From assembly GCA_965248765.1 (NCBI GenBank), contig CBDFKF010000002.1, forward strand, positions 496,001-560,000: a stretch of 64,000 nucleotides of DNA, given 5' to 3'. Positions 1 to 8,118 of the stretch are shown here, piece after piece. This stretch comes from CBDFKF01 sp965248765 (GTDB taxonomy: Bacteria > Pseudomonadota > Alphaproteobacteria > VGEJ01). How positions within the stretch are numbered: the first letter of the stretch is position 1; each line of letters starts with the position of its first letter. The notes below the pieces were generated by a model, which was given only the letters and a program-made list of their open reading frames with translations, ran no database searches and was not told the origin of the DNA. The translations under genes were made by a program, and so were the position numbers.

Positions 1-47
1 TCGGCAGATTTACAGTCTGCTGCCTTTGACCGCTCGGCCACCCCTCC
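1..47 (-). tRNA. tRNA-Tyr (GTA), 5' part, cut by window edge
   Basis: Read on the minus strand, the 5' acceptor arm GGAGGGG is followed by a D-arm (GGCCGAGCGGTCAAAGG) and an anticodon loop CTGTAAA with anticodon GTA, which gives tyrosine. The variable arm, T-arm and 3' end lie outside the window. It is divergent from rlmB. Confidence 0.85.
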
Positions 48-198
48 GCATGGATAGCCTGCGCGCGCCGCACTATCGAAATTTGCCGACCTTTGTCAAC
101 GCAATTGCAAATAAGCAAAGCTTAGCGTCGCTCGCCTGCCCCGGGCGACATGCACTTCTCTGCGATCTGTCGTAAGTGTCTAGACTATAAGCACTCCT

Positions 199-990
199 AT
201 GGTCCAAAGCAAGCCATCCAAGCCTCGAAAACGCGACCTCGTGTGGTTGTTCGGCGTCCATTCCGTGACGGCTGCATTGGCCAACCCTGCCCGCCGACCA
301 AGGCGCCTGCTCCTGGTGGGTTCGCGGCCCCCTGATGGTGCTGCTGCTGCCGACGTTACGCCAGAGCAGGTGGGCCGGCACGAGCTTGAGCGAAACCTAC
401 CATCCGGTGCCGTCCACCAGGGAATGGCGCTCCTCGCTCACCCCCTCGAGCCGCAACCGCTTGAAGCTGCGTGGCAGGCGCCGCGGCCCCGCCTTGCAGT
501 GGTGCTCGATCGCATCACCGATCCCCACAATGTCGGGGCAATTGTGCGCTCGGCCGCGGCGTTCGGTGCGTGCGCCGTGATCCACACCGAGCGCCACGCG
601 CCGCCGCTGACAGGCACGCTCGCCAAAGCCGCCGCGGGCGCCCTCGAGATCATACCGCTGATCCGCGTGGTTAACCTCGCGCGCGCCCTCGACCAGCTCA
701 AAGACCGCGGATTCTGGATGCTTGGGCTCGATCCGGCCGCGCCGCTCACCCTCGCGGAAGCGCGCGAGGTGACCGTGGCCGCCCCGGAAGAGGACCTCGC
801 ACTCGTCCTCGGCGGCGAGGGCCAGGGCTTGAGGCGCCTCACCGCCGAGCGTTGCGATCAGCGGGTTCGGCTGCCGATTGCGCCCGCTATCGACAGCCTC
901 AACGTCTCCAACGCCGCGGCCATCGCGCTCTATGCGCTTTCGCGCGAACGGGGAACGCGATATAGCTTGGACCAGGGCGCCGATCCTTAG
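199..990 (+). CDS. rlmB: 23S rRNA (guanosine-2'-O)-methyltransferase RlmB, SpoU/TrmH family
   Basis: 263 residues. The C-terminal two thirds is a SPOUT (trefoil-knot) methyltransferase with all three family motifs: LDRITDPHNVGAIVRSAAAF (about residues 98-117), LVLGGEGQGL (about 202-211) and SLNVSNAAAIALYAL (about 234-248). The N-terminal part fits the RNA substrate-binding domain with HSVTAALAN. RlmB uses SAM to methylate the 2'-OH of a conserved guanosine in the 23S rRNA peptidyl-transferase region. The length is typical for the family. The ATG at 199 has no strong ribosome-binding site, but it is the first start that gives the full N-terminal domain. It lies between two tRNA genes, as in many alphaproteobacteria. 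TrmH-like tRNA methylation is a less likely alternative. Confidence 0.9.
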   Translation: MVQSKPSKPRKRDLVWLFGVHSVTAALANPARRPRRLLLVGSRPPDGAAAADVTPEQVGRHELERNLPSGAVHQGMALLAHPLEPQPLEAAWQAPRPRLAVVLDRITDPHNVGAIVRSAAAFGACAVIHTERHAPPLTGTLAKAAAGALEIIPLIRVVNLARALDQLKDRGFWMLGLDPAAPLTLAEAREVTVAAPEEDLALVLGGEGQGLRRLTAERCDQRVRLPIAPAIDSLNVSNAAAIALYALSRERGTRYSLDQGADP

Positions 991-1041
991 CTAGAGACCG
1001 CGACGGGCGCCCGCTCACCGCCGCCATGGGCTCCTACCGGC

Positions 1042-1117
1042 GCCGGATTAGCTCAGCTGGAAGAGCAACTGATTTGTAATCAGTGGGTCGGGGGTTCGAG
1101 TCCCTCATCCGGCACCA
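1042..1117 (+). tRNA. tRNA-Thr (TGT)
   Basis: A complete 76-nt cloverleaf. The acceptor stem GCCGGAT pairs with ATCCGGC. The D-arm is GCTCAGCTGGAAGAGC, the anticodon stem-loop is CTGATTTGTAATCAG with anticodon TGT, and the T-arm contains GGTTCGAGTCC. The discriminator A and CCA are encoded. It follows rlmB on the same strand. Confidence 0.95.
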
Positions 1118-2104
1118 ATATTTTCAATGGGTTAGGGGATGACGGCATTTACCATCGGCTATTAGGTCACCACATTTACCATCGGCTATTAGGTCACCAC
1201 TAAGTCACCAACCGGACCGGGCCAAGGGTGCGCCGATTACAAACCGCCCCAGGCAACATGCCCGGCGCCAGTTCCTCTGCCGCAGACCTAGACGACCAGA
1301 TCGCAGCCCAGACTCGGTGAGATCGCAGCCTCCCGCAGCGCAGCCGGACCTGAACATCAAGGCTCGAAGCCGGCGCACCTTCTTGGTTTCACCCCTAAGG
1401 GTGACCCTTCGATCAGGCGGCTTCAGCGTGCTTCCGCTGGGGGTACCACCCCCCAATTGATATAAGACGACTGCGGAGTGTCAGGCCCTGAAAAAATCGC
1501 GCGCGGCTCTGAAAAAGGCCGGTCTACTCCCGGCTGCAAACCACATCCTATCTCCACATCCCATGCGCACCGCCTGAGTCGGCCGCTAACTCCGCGACTG
1601 ATTGCTCGGCTGACTACCCCTGCATCCTGATAGGTAGTCTGACCCCGAGTCGCGTCCTACGCTGCGGATTCATGCGGATTCTAAATGCCGTGGCTGTGGA
1701 CAGGAGACGCCCCGCCCCAATCGCGCCGGTAGTCTCGGTTCGCAGCCGAGTTCTGACTTAGTGGGGACGAGTAGCTGTGCGATGGAGCATTCGACCACGG
1801 AGTTCCCAACAGGCTGAGGCCGTCCGCGGCCGTAGCGACCAAATAACCTCTACGCCGACCGAGTGCCGCGCATAGCACGAAACCAACGGGGAGGGATTGA
1901 TTTGGACATTCATGTGTCCGTTAACGCTCACGATGACCATGAACCTAGCATCGAGGGCATCGAAGCGTGTCTCGCGTCGCTGGAGCAAGAAGCCGCCCGT
2001 GCTTTGCCTATGAATTGGCTGAAGCCATCGGCGCCGCGCGCCGAATCGCCATGGTGGAGAGTTCGGAGCGTCGTCGGCTAGCGCAACTGCGCGTACGCTC
2101 GTTT
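1118..2104. other. Long stretch without a supportable gene, downstream of tRNA-Thr
   Basis: About 990 bases. Open frames here on both strands lack recognisable domains and ribosome-binding sites. Apart from the short tandem repeat at 1146-1210 I see no conserved feature. Sitting just 3' of a tRNA gene, it could be the residue of an old integration, but no integrase remnant is visible. Confidence 0.5.
1146..1210 (+). repeat. Two perfect 27-bp tandem direct repeats plus a partial third
   Basis: Unit one (1146-1172) and unit two (1173-1199) are identical and begin CATTTACCATCGGCTATTAG. The sequence after 1199 retains only the AGTCACCA end of a third unit. It begins 28 bases after the tRNA-Thr 3' end. 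The role is unknown; it may be an insertion-sequence end remnant or slippage duplication. Confidence 0.85.
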
Positions 2105-2827
2105 TCATAACGAGATTGCCGGATTACTCGCTGTCCCGCCCTCCGAGCTGATCGGCCCGGCCACCCGCAGGATGCTCTCGAAGAAACGCAGCCGTTCGGC
2201 CTCCTTGTACGCCATGTCTAGATAACGAATGTCCTCGCGCGCGACTCGCCGGCCACGCCAGGATTCCACGAACTCGACGATGCGCGGCAGGTTGGCAACG
2301 AGGTTGCCGGGCGTATTCGGCAACTGCAGCACGAACGGCGGGTCGGCCAGATCCGGGTCGTGATAGGCCGAAACGACGGGCACGCCGTAGGCGAGGTATT
2401 CGCGAACCTTAAGCGGACACGCCTCGTCCATGTCGTTGCGATAGAGGGACACAGGCCCGAGCGCTACATCCGCCTGACGCACGATCGGCGCAAAGTGCTC
2501 CCGCGGCAGGGGACCGTGGAGATGGACGTTGCCGGGCACAGCGCCAGTCACATCGTCCAGGCGGTAGCCGACGATGTCGAAGCGCCAATCGGCAAGGCGC
2601 GCGGCCAAAGCCATGATCTCGTCGATGCCGCGCCAATAGGGCCGGGCAGCGCCCACGAAGACGGCCCGCGGCGTCGGGTTGTGTGGCGCTGGACCCAACG
2701 CGTGATCGGTCAACGTGATCCCGTTGCCCGAGACCCATACCGGTCGGCGGTAGCCTTCGCACAGCCGACCGAGCTCCGGCGTGATCACCGCAAAGCCGGC
2801 TGCGGCGCGCAGAGTCATGCCACGCGT
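2105..2827 (-). pseudogene. Group 1 glycosyltransferase, C-terminal part, separated from its start by an IS unit
   Basis: This part carries the nucleotide-sugar-binding half of a GT4-like enzyme. It includes AVFVGAARPYWRGIDEIMAL (start of the second Rossmann domain), VHLHGPLPREHF, and the donor-binding stretch PLKVREYLAYGVPVVSAYHD with its ACPLKVREY...G.P pattern. Codons remain open through 2827, where the IS5/IS630 unit begins. The matching N-terminal half is at 4855-5242 on the same strand. Removing the insertion gives an in-frame join (...WLYHRL-TRGMTLRAAAGF...). It would have transferred a sugar in surface polysaccharide assembly. Confidence 0.85.
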
Positions 2828-2904
2828 TAGGCCTTGTACCCATAAAGGGGATTCCCCTTTACGGGGAGATATGATTCAAGTTCCCAAATTGTGGGAGCTT
2901 GAGA

Positions 2905-3671
2905 ATGGCACGTTTCGATCTGAGCGACGCGGAGTGGGCGATCATCGCGCCGTTGCTTCCGAACAAGCCACGCGGAGTGCCGCGTGTGGACGACCGCCGT
3001 GTGGTGGACGGTATCTTCTACACCCTGCGCACGGGCTCGCCGTGGCGCGATCTGCCGAGGCGCTACGGGCCCCACACGACGGTCTACAACCGGTTCAATC
3101 GTTGGGCCAAGGCCGGCGTGTGGCTGCGTGTGTTCGAGGCTCTCGCCGAGAAATCGCCCGCCTCTCTTCACCTCATCGACTCCTCGATTGTACGCGCGCA
3201 TCAACACGCCGCCGGGGGAAAAAAGGGGGTCCGGATCACGCCATCGGTCGTTCTCGTGGAGGACTGAGCACCAAGATCCACACGGTGGTGGATGCCAGGG
3301 GCCTGCCGGTGCGCTTGCTGCTCACTGCCGGCCAGGCCTCCGACAAGACCACAGCCCCGGTGCTGCTCGAAGGACTGCGCCTGGCGCGTGATGTCATCGC
3401 CGACCGCGGCTACAGTGCCCGCTGCCTCATCGAGCTGATCGAGAACACCGGCGCCACCGCCCACATCCCCTCGCAGAGCAATGTACGGATGCCACGCTAC
3501 GTTGCTCCGGAGCTCTACCGCCAACGCAACCTCGTTGAGCGCTTCTTCAACAAGATCAAACACTTCAGACGCGTCGCCACGCGCTACGACAAACTCGCCA
3601 GAAATTTCCTCGCCGCCGTGGCACTTGCTTCCATACGTCTGTGGCTCAGGCATTATGAGTCCACGACCTAG
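2905..3671 (+). CDS. IS5-family transposase, two frames joined by -1 frameshifting
   Basis: Frame one starts at ATG 2905 (MARFDLSDAEWAIIAPLLP) and holds the DUF4096 N-terminal domain, ending at 3267. Frame two, offset by -1, continues with GRSRGGLSTKIH, the DDE region (ADRGYSARCL) and YRQRNLVERFFNKIKHFRR, ending at the TAG at 3671. The frames overlap at A_AAA_AAG (3219-3225). Joining them there gives AAGGKKGG followed by the expected DHAIGRSRGG of IS427-group transposases. The enzyme cuts and pastes the element DNA. The same gene is at 62723-63489. Confidence 0.88.
3219..3225 (+). promoter_or_regulatory. Slippery heptamer A_AAA_AAG for -1 ribosomal frameshifting
   Basis: The heptamer is in the X_XXY_YYZ register relative to the first transposase frame and is followed by GGGGG. 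Slippage by -1 joins the N-terminal and catalytic frames. This is the usual control of transposase level in two-frame IS5-family elements. Confidence 0.8.
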
Positions 3672-4852
3672 TCACCTGGCACTGAAGTAAGTTTCAGTTA
3701 TAGTGGCCATCGGGATGTGACAACGGAGGTCATTGCGATGGCACGCGGTATGGGCCGGCCGCTGGCGGCGCTGGTTTTGAGCGATGAGGAGCGGTCCTTT
3801 CTGGAGGCACAGGTTCGTCGGCACCGGGTCGCGTGCTCGATGTCGGATCGCTGCCGCATGATCCTGCGCTGCGCGGACGGTCTGAGCAACAAGGCAGTGG
3901 CGGCTGAGCTCGGCGTAAGCGCGCATACCGTGGGCAAGTGGCGCCGGCGCTTTGTCAGAGAGCGCATCGACGGATTGTCGGACGACCCCCGGCCGGGGCG
4001 CCCGCGGACCATCGAGGACAGCAAGGTGGCCGAGGTGATCGAGCGGACGCTCGCCACGAGACCGGCAGACGCGACCCATTGGTCGCTGCGCTCGATGGCC
4101 GGCGAGACCGGACTTTCCCACACGACGATCTGGCGCATCTGGGGCGCATTCGGCTTGCAGCCTCATCGGGTGGAGACGTTCAAGCTGTCCAGCGATCCGC
4201 ACTTCGTGGACAAGGTGCGCGACATCGTAGGCCTGTATCTGTCGCCGCCGGACCGCGCGCTGGTGCTCTGTGTCGACGAGAAAAGCCAGATCCAGGCGCT
4301 CGACCGCAGCCAGCCGGTCCTGCCGATGCTGCCGGGCGCGCCCGAGCGGCGCACCCACGATTACAAGCGCAACGGCACCACCTCGCTGTTCGCCGCCCTT
4401 GATGTCGCCACCGGCTCCGTCATCGGCAAGTGCTACCGGCGCCACCGGGCCAGGGAGTTCCTCGACTTCCTGAAGCTGATCGATGCCCGCGTGCCTGACG
4501 ATCTGGACATCCACATCGTCATGGACAACTACGCCACCCACAAGACGGCGGCGGTCAAGGCCTGGCTGGCCCGGCGGCCGCACTGGCATGTCCACTTCAC
4601 GCCGACCTCTGCGTCGTGGATCAATCAGGTCGAACGCTGGTTCGCCGAGTTGACGCGCAAGCAGTTGCAGCGTGGCGTGCACACCTCGACCCGCCAACTC
4701 GAAGCCGACATCCGGGCCTTCGTCGAAAAGCACAACGAAGACCCCAAGCCCTTCAAGTGGGCCAAGTCCGCTGACTACATCCTCGCCGCCGTCAAGCGCT
4801 TCTGCCTCAGGGTCGAACAAAACTTATGCCACGAACTTTAGATTCACGTGAC
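3671..4852 (+). mobile_element. IS630-family element
   Basis: The terminal inverted repeats are GTCACCTGGCACTGAAGTAA at the left and its imperfect complement GTCACGTGAATCTAAAGTTC read inward from 4852. Both ends are flanked by TA (3669-3670 and 4853-4854), the dinucleotide target of IS630/Tc1 elements. The left TA lies in the stop codon of the IS5 transposase, so IS630 appears to have landed at, and perhaps removed, the IS5 right end. Confidence 0.8.
3738..4841 (+). CDS. IS630-family transposase
   Basis: 367 residues from the ATG at 3738, which has GGAGG nine bases upstream; an in-frame GTG at 3717 is weaker. The N-terminus has two helix-turn-helix units (ELGVSAHTVGKWRRRF and a winged part ending LSHTTIWRIWGAFG) followed by GRPRTIED. 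The catalytic DDE triad is visible as LCVDEKSQIQALDRS, IHIVMDNYATHK and SWINQVERWFAELTRK. It is full length and undamaged, so it is probably active. The second copy starts at 63556. Confidence 0.92.
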   Translation: MARGMGRPLAALVLSDEERSFLEAQVRRHRVACSMSDRCRMILRCADGLSNKAVAAELGVSAHTVGKWRRRFVRERIDGLSDDPRPGRPRTIEDSKVAEVIERTLATRPADATHWSLRSMAGETGLSHTTIWRIWGAFGLQPHRVETFKLSSDPHFVDKVRDIVGLYLSPPDRALVLCVDEKSQIQALDRSQPVLPMLPGAPERRTHDYKRNGTTSLFAALDVATGSVIGKCYRRHRAREFLDFLKLIDARVPDDLDIHIVMDNYATHKTAAVKAWLARRPHWHVHFTPTSASWINQVERWFAELTRKQLQRGVHTSTRQLEADIRAFVEKHNEDPKPFKWAKSADYILAAVKRFCLRVEQNLCHEL

Positions 4853-4854
4853 TA

Positions 4855-5242
4855 GCCGGTGGTACAGCCACTTCGGCGGCGAGTCCATGTGATCCGAAAT
4901 TCGCAGGTCGTCACTGTTGATCTCGAGAACAGTGGGAACCGCGTTCATCAGCGACCGCATTCCCGGGTAGTAGGGAAGAGAACACGAGGTCGCTCCCCCA
5001 CCCCTCGATCGCCGCGCGCAGGGGCGCGAGATCCGAGAACCGCCGCAAGCCGCGATGCTGCCGATACCGCGCGACCGGCTTCGGCTCGATGCCGGCCCAT
5101 GCGGAATCATCGTCGGGCGAGAGCGCGAATAGCCCGCATCGTGACCCAGGCCCTGCCATGCGCGGCACTGCGCCAGGACCTTTTGCGCGACCCCCGAGTG
5201 GCGCTCGAGCGCCATAGGAACCGCGAGGTAGGCGATTCGCAT
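4855..5242 (-). pseudogene. Group 1 glycosyltransferase, N-terminal part, IS-interrupted and frameshifted
   Basis: It starts with MRIAYLAVPMALERHSGVAQ, a GT4-type acceptor domain start, and ends with SLMNAVPTVLEINSDDLRIS...WLYHRL just before the IS boundary. Between roughly 5142 and 5005 the coding signal moves to another frame (LFALSPDDDSAWAGIEPKPV...SDLAPLRAAIEGWGSDLVFS) and then returns. Two compensating indels are therefore present besides the IS insertion. The alcohol dehydrogenase gene ends 17 bases upstream on the same strand, so the two probably formed an operon. Confidence 0.8.
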
Positions 5243-5259
5243 CGCCAGGCTGCCGGCGG

Positions 5260-6366
5260 TCAGTCGGAGAACTCGATGACCGCGCGGATCACGTCGCCCC
5301 GCGCCACAGCCGCGAACCCTTCGTTGATCTCATCGAGCCGAATACGCCGCGTGATCAGCTCATCCAGCATCAGCTCACCATCGCGATAAAGCCGGGCGAA
5401 CAAGGGGAAATCCTCGCGCGGCCGCGCCCCGCCATAGCTCGAACGCACCATTCGCTTCTCCCCCATCATCGAGCCCCAGCGAAAACGCACCTCGGCATCG
5501 ACTGCGGTCTTGCCGAGGAACACGACCTGCCCACCCGGTCGCGCCGCCTCGAACGCGAGACGGAAGCCGGCTTCGTTGCCGGCCGCCTCGAACACCGCAT
5601 CGGCGCCGCGGCCGCGGGTCAGCGAGCGCACCACCTCCGCCGCATCGTCGTGGGTGGCGTCGATCGCGTGGGTCGCTCCGAACAGGCGGGCTGTCTCCAG
5701 CTTTTCGGGCCGTACGTCGACGGCGATGATCGGCGCCGCCCGAGCGAGCCGCGCGCCCTGCACCGCATTCAGCCCGACGCCACCGCAACCGATCACCAGA
5801 GCACTCTCGCCGACCGCGACTTTAGCCACCCTGAGGACCCCGCCGACCCCGGTCATGACGCCGCAACCGATAAGGCAGGCACGGTCGAACGGAATGTCGT
5901 CGGGCACGACGATCGCCCCTGACTCCGGGACGATGCAGTACTCGGCGTGCGCACACACCATCATCATATGGTGCAGCCGCGCGCCGTTCAGCCGGAGGCG
6001 CGAATCGCCATCGAGCAACAGTCCGCGCGGCTGGTGTGTGGTGAACGGCTCGCACAGGATGGGCTGGTCGTGATCGCAGTAAAAACAGTGCCCGCAGTGC
6101 GGGTTCCACGAGCAGACGACGTGATCGCCGGGCTTAACCAGCCGCACCTCGGGGCCGACCGCTTCGACGATGCCGGCACCCTCGTGGCCGGGCACGATCG
6201 GCAGCGGATAGGCGAGCTGGCCCTCGATGACCTCTAGGTCGGTGTGGCACAGGCCGCTCGCGCCGAGCCGCACGAGGACATCGTTTGCCTTCAGCGCCGC
6301 GGCCTCGATGCGCTCGATCTTGAGCGGGCCGCCGACCTCATGCAGCACCGCGGCCCTGAACTCCAT
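5260..6366 (-). CDS. Zinc-dependent alcohol dehydrogenase (MDR superfamily, class III-like)
   Basis: 368 residues from MEFRAAVLHEVGGPLKIERI; longer starts exist at 6390 and 6456. The catalytic zinc site is GLCHTDLEV plus GHEGAGIVEAVGPEV. The structural zinc cysteines are in CGHCFYCDHDQPILC. The NAD-binding motif is VIGCGGVGLNAVQGARLA followed by the adenine-site Asp in IIAVDVRPEK. It interconverts an alcohol or S-hydroxymethyl adduct with an aldehyde using NAD(P). Overall it resembles the large class III-related subgroup rather than true glutathione-dependent formaldehyde dehydrogenase. The substrate cannot be assigned. It is upstream of the broken glycosyltransferase. Confidence 0.88.
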   Translation of the reverse strand: MEFRAAVLHEVGGPLKIERIEAAALKANDVLVRLGASGLCHTDLEVIEGQLAYPLPIVPGHEGAGIVEAVGPEVRLVKPGDHVVCSWNPHCGHCFYCDHDQPILCEPFTTHQPRGLLLDGDSRLRLNGARLHHMMMVCAHAEYCIVPESGAIVVPDDIPFDRACLIGCGVMTGVGGVLRVAKVAVGESALVIGCGGVGLNAVQGARLARAAPIIAVDVRPEKLETARLFGATHAIDATHDDAAEVVRSLTRGRGADAVFEAAGNEAGFRLAFEAARPGGQVVFLGKTAVDAEVRFRWGSMMGEKRMVRSSYGGARPREDFPLFARLYRDGELMLDELITRRIRLDEINEGFAAVARGDVIRAVIEFSD

Positions 6367-6543
6367 CCTCTGGCGCCTCGGCCCTGCCATGCCTTGCGAG
6401 CGCCGCACTCTATCACGTTCTTGTGAGCAAATTTGCGTAGCCAACCGGCGCTCCACATACCCTCTTCATGAACGGGGCAGACGGACCGCGCGCGCCTCCA
6501 GCGGCGGGCGGCGGACATGACAATCAGGGGCCATAGGAGACTC

Positions 6544-7203
6544 ATGATGCGAGCGCTGGCTTTCCTATTCGCCACGTTGCTGGTTGCCGCCCCGGTGGCG
6601 GCCGCCACTGCACCCGATTCGTCCGATGCGGAGCCTCGGGAAGATATCGGTGACGTCGAGCGGGCTTCCGGCTCCACCGTTGCCATCTATGAGCGGCTGG
6701 TGAGGGAGTTGAGCGCAGGCCGCGATGTCTTCTATCGCGACGTCCTGGCAACCGCCGCCGACAGTCGCCTGAACATTCGTTTCGCCGATGGCTCGAACCT
6801 GACGCTCGGCGACAATTCCCAGCTTCGCATCGATGACTTCGTCTATTGGCCAACGGAGAGCTTCGGCCGCAGCCTCATGAACATCACCCGGGGCGTATTT
6901 CGCATGGTCAGCGGCGGCCTGACCAAGGTCGCGGACAACCAGGTCGAGGTGCGCACCCCGCTCGCCACGATCGGCATCCGCGGTACCGACTTCTGGGGCG
7001 AGCAGCGCGAGGATTACCTACGTGTAGCGCTGCTCGCAGAAGGGGGCCGTCTGGTGATCGAGACGAGAGCGGGAAGCGTTGTCCTCGACCAGCCCGGGTA
7101 TGCCGTCGTCGTTACTTCGGCGGATGCGCCGCCCTCGGCTCCGGTCCGGCTCACCGAGGCGGAGCTCGCGGCGGCCCGCGCCACCGTTGCCTGGCCCGAG
7201 TAG
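6544..7203 (+). CDS. FecR-domain exported protein
   Basis: 219 residues from ATGATG at 6544/6547. A clear signal peptide MRALAFLFATLLVAAPVAAA is followed by a FecR domain: DVLATAADSRLNIRFADGSNLTLGDNSQLRIDDFVY and then TRGVFRMVSGGL, VRTPLATIGIRGTDFW. There is no transmembrane or sigma-regulator part, so this is a free periplasmic FecR domain rather than an iron-siderophore anti-sigma factor. Such proteins are often linked to extracellular polysaccharide or adhesin secretion. It precedes tenA by 33 bases on the same strand. Confidence 0.85.
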   Translation: MMRALAFLFATLLVAAPVAAATAPDSSDAEPREDIGDVERASGSTVAIYERLVRELSAGRDVFYRDVLATAADSRLNIRFADGSNLTLGDNSQLRIDDFVYWPTESFGRSLMNITRGVFRMVSGGLTKVADNQVEVRTPLATIGIRGTDFWGEQREDYLRVALLAEGGRLVIETRAGSVVLDQPGYAVVVTSADAPPSAPVRLTEAELAAARATVAWPE

Positions 7204-7236
7204 CGTCGCCGCCGGCGCCGCCGCTATGATGCGGCG

Positions 7237-7908
7237 ATGCGCGAGGCTCTCTTCGACCGGTTGAAAGCGGCATGCTCGGAAGACTGGCGAGCCTACACCG
7301 AGCACGCGTTCGTCAAGGGTCTCGCCGCAGGCACCCTGCCCGAGGCCTGCTTTCGCCACTATCTGATTCAGGACTACCTGTTTCTCATTCAGTTCGCGCG
7401 CGCCTATGCCCTCGGTGTCTACAAGGCCGATACCATCGAGGACATGCGCGGGGCGGCTCGGACGCTGCACGGCATCCTCGATACCGAGATGGGGTTGCAC
7501 GTGCGTGTGTGCGCAGGCTGGGGTCTTGGCCGGAGCGATCTGGAGAACGCGCCGGAGGCGACGGCGACGCTCGCCTACACCCGTTTCGTGCTCGAACGCG
7601 GCATGGCCGGCGACGTGCTGGACCTCTACGTTGCGCTCTCGCCTTGCGTCGTCGGCTACGGCGAGATCGCGACGGCGCTGATGGCCGATCCCGCCACCAG
7701 GCTTGACGGCAATCCCTTTCGTGCCTGGCTCGAGGAGTATGCCGGCGCGTCGTATCAAGCGCTTGCCGCCGCCGCTCGCGAACAGCTCGACGCATTGGGT
7801 GTGCGCCGGCTCACGGAGGCACGTACCCCGGCGCTGATGACGACGTTCACGCGCGCGACGCGCCTCGAGACCCAGTTCTGGCAAATGGGGCTCGATCAGA
7901 GCACCTGA
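7237..7908 (+). CDS. tenA: TenA-family thiaminase II-like protein
   Basis: 223 residues of the all-helical TENA/THI-4/PqqC fold. Features include FVKGLAAGTLPEACFRHYLIQDYLFL, the family signature around the helix that carries the active-site acid, and LSPCVVGYGEIA. The cysteine in SPC matches the conserved catalytic cysteine of TenA. Known family roles are hydrolysis of aminopyrimidine in thiamin salvage. No other thiamin gene is adjacent, so the physiological substrate is inferred from family only. Confidence 0.8.
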   Translation: MREALFDRLKAACSEDWRAYTEHAFVKGLAAGTLPEACFRHYLIQDYLFLIQFARAYALGVYKADTIEDMRGAARTLHGILDTEMGLHVRVCAGWGLGRSDLENAPEATATLAYTRFVLERGMAGDVLDLYVALSPCVVGYGEIATALMADPATRLDGNPFRAWLEEYAGASYQALAAAAREQLDALGVRRLTEARTPALMTTFTRATRLETQFWQMGLDQST

Positions 7909-7989
7909 GCCGGGTGTACCTTCGCCGGCCCTCGGCGCTTTGAGCTCCGCCTACGCGGCGACTCATTTCGCCTGATGCCTGGCAGATTT

Positions 7990-8035
7990 GTGACGACCGT
8001 CACCCCGAATCGCGACGGTATGTGGCGGTCGTCAC
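7990..8035. promoter_or_regulatory. Paired dyad-symmetric sites upstream of a PEP-CTERM gene
   Basis: GTGACGACCG (7990-7999) is exactly inverted as CGGTCGTCAC (8026-8035). Each arm also forms its own small palindrome (TGACGACCGTCA and GGTCGTCACGACC). It lies 84 bases before the start codon at 8119. The arrangement fits two operator half-sites or an attenuator hairpin. Its protein partner is unknown. Confidence 0.5.
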
Positions 8036-8118
8036 GACCGTTCAGCGAATACTCCACCCATCTCTTCTCCAGGCCCGGAAACACGTGCCCGCCACGACCG
8101 CGGGCAGTGGAGAGGATT

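Larger units (their letters stand above)
2830..4852 (+). mobile_element. Tandem IS5-family (IS427-like) + IS630-family unit inserted in a glycosyltransferase gene
   Basis: The left boundary is TTA|GGCCTTGTACCC (TA at 2828-2829) and the right boundary is CACGTGAC|TAG (TA at 4853-4854). The interrupted gene rejoins in frame if the unit and one TA are removed. The IS5 part lacks a recognisable right terminal repeat: its transposase stop codon TAG (3669-3671) straddles the left end of the IS630 part. A second copy with the same left end and the same internal junction begins at 62648. The two copies differ by one base (3715 A versus 63533 G) over the shared visible length. Confidence 0.85.

Noticed and set aside
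1205..2108. Several open frames on both strands between tRNA-Thr and the glycosyltransferase
   Set aside because: They have no recognisable domain, no ribosome-binding site and mutually overlapping frames; long frames arise by chance in high-GC DNA.
3672..4820. Long minus-strand frame (382 codons) opposite the IS630 transposase
   Set aside because: It is the antisense shadow of a gene with an intact DDE core and shows no domain of its own.
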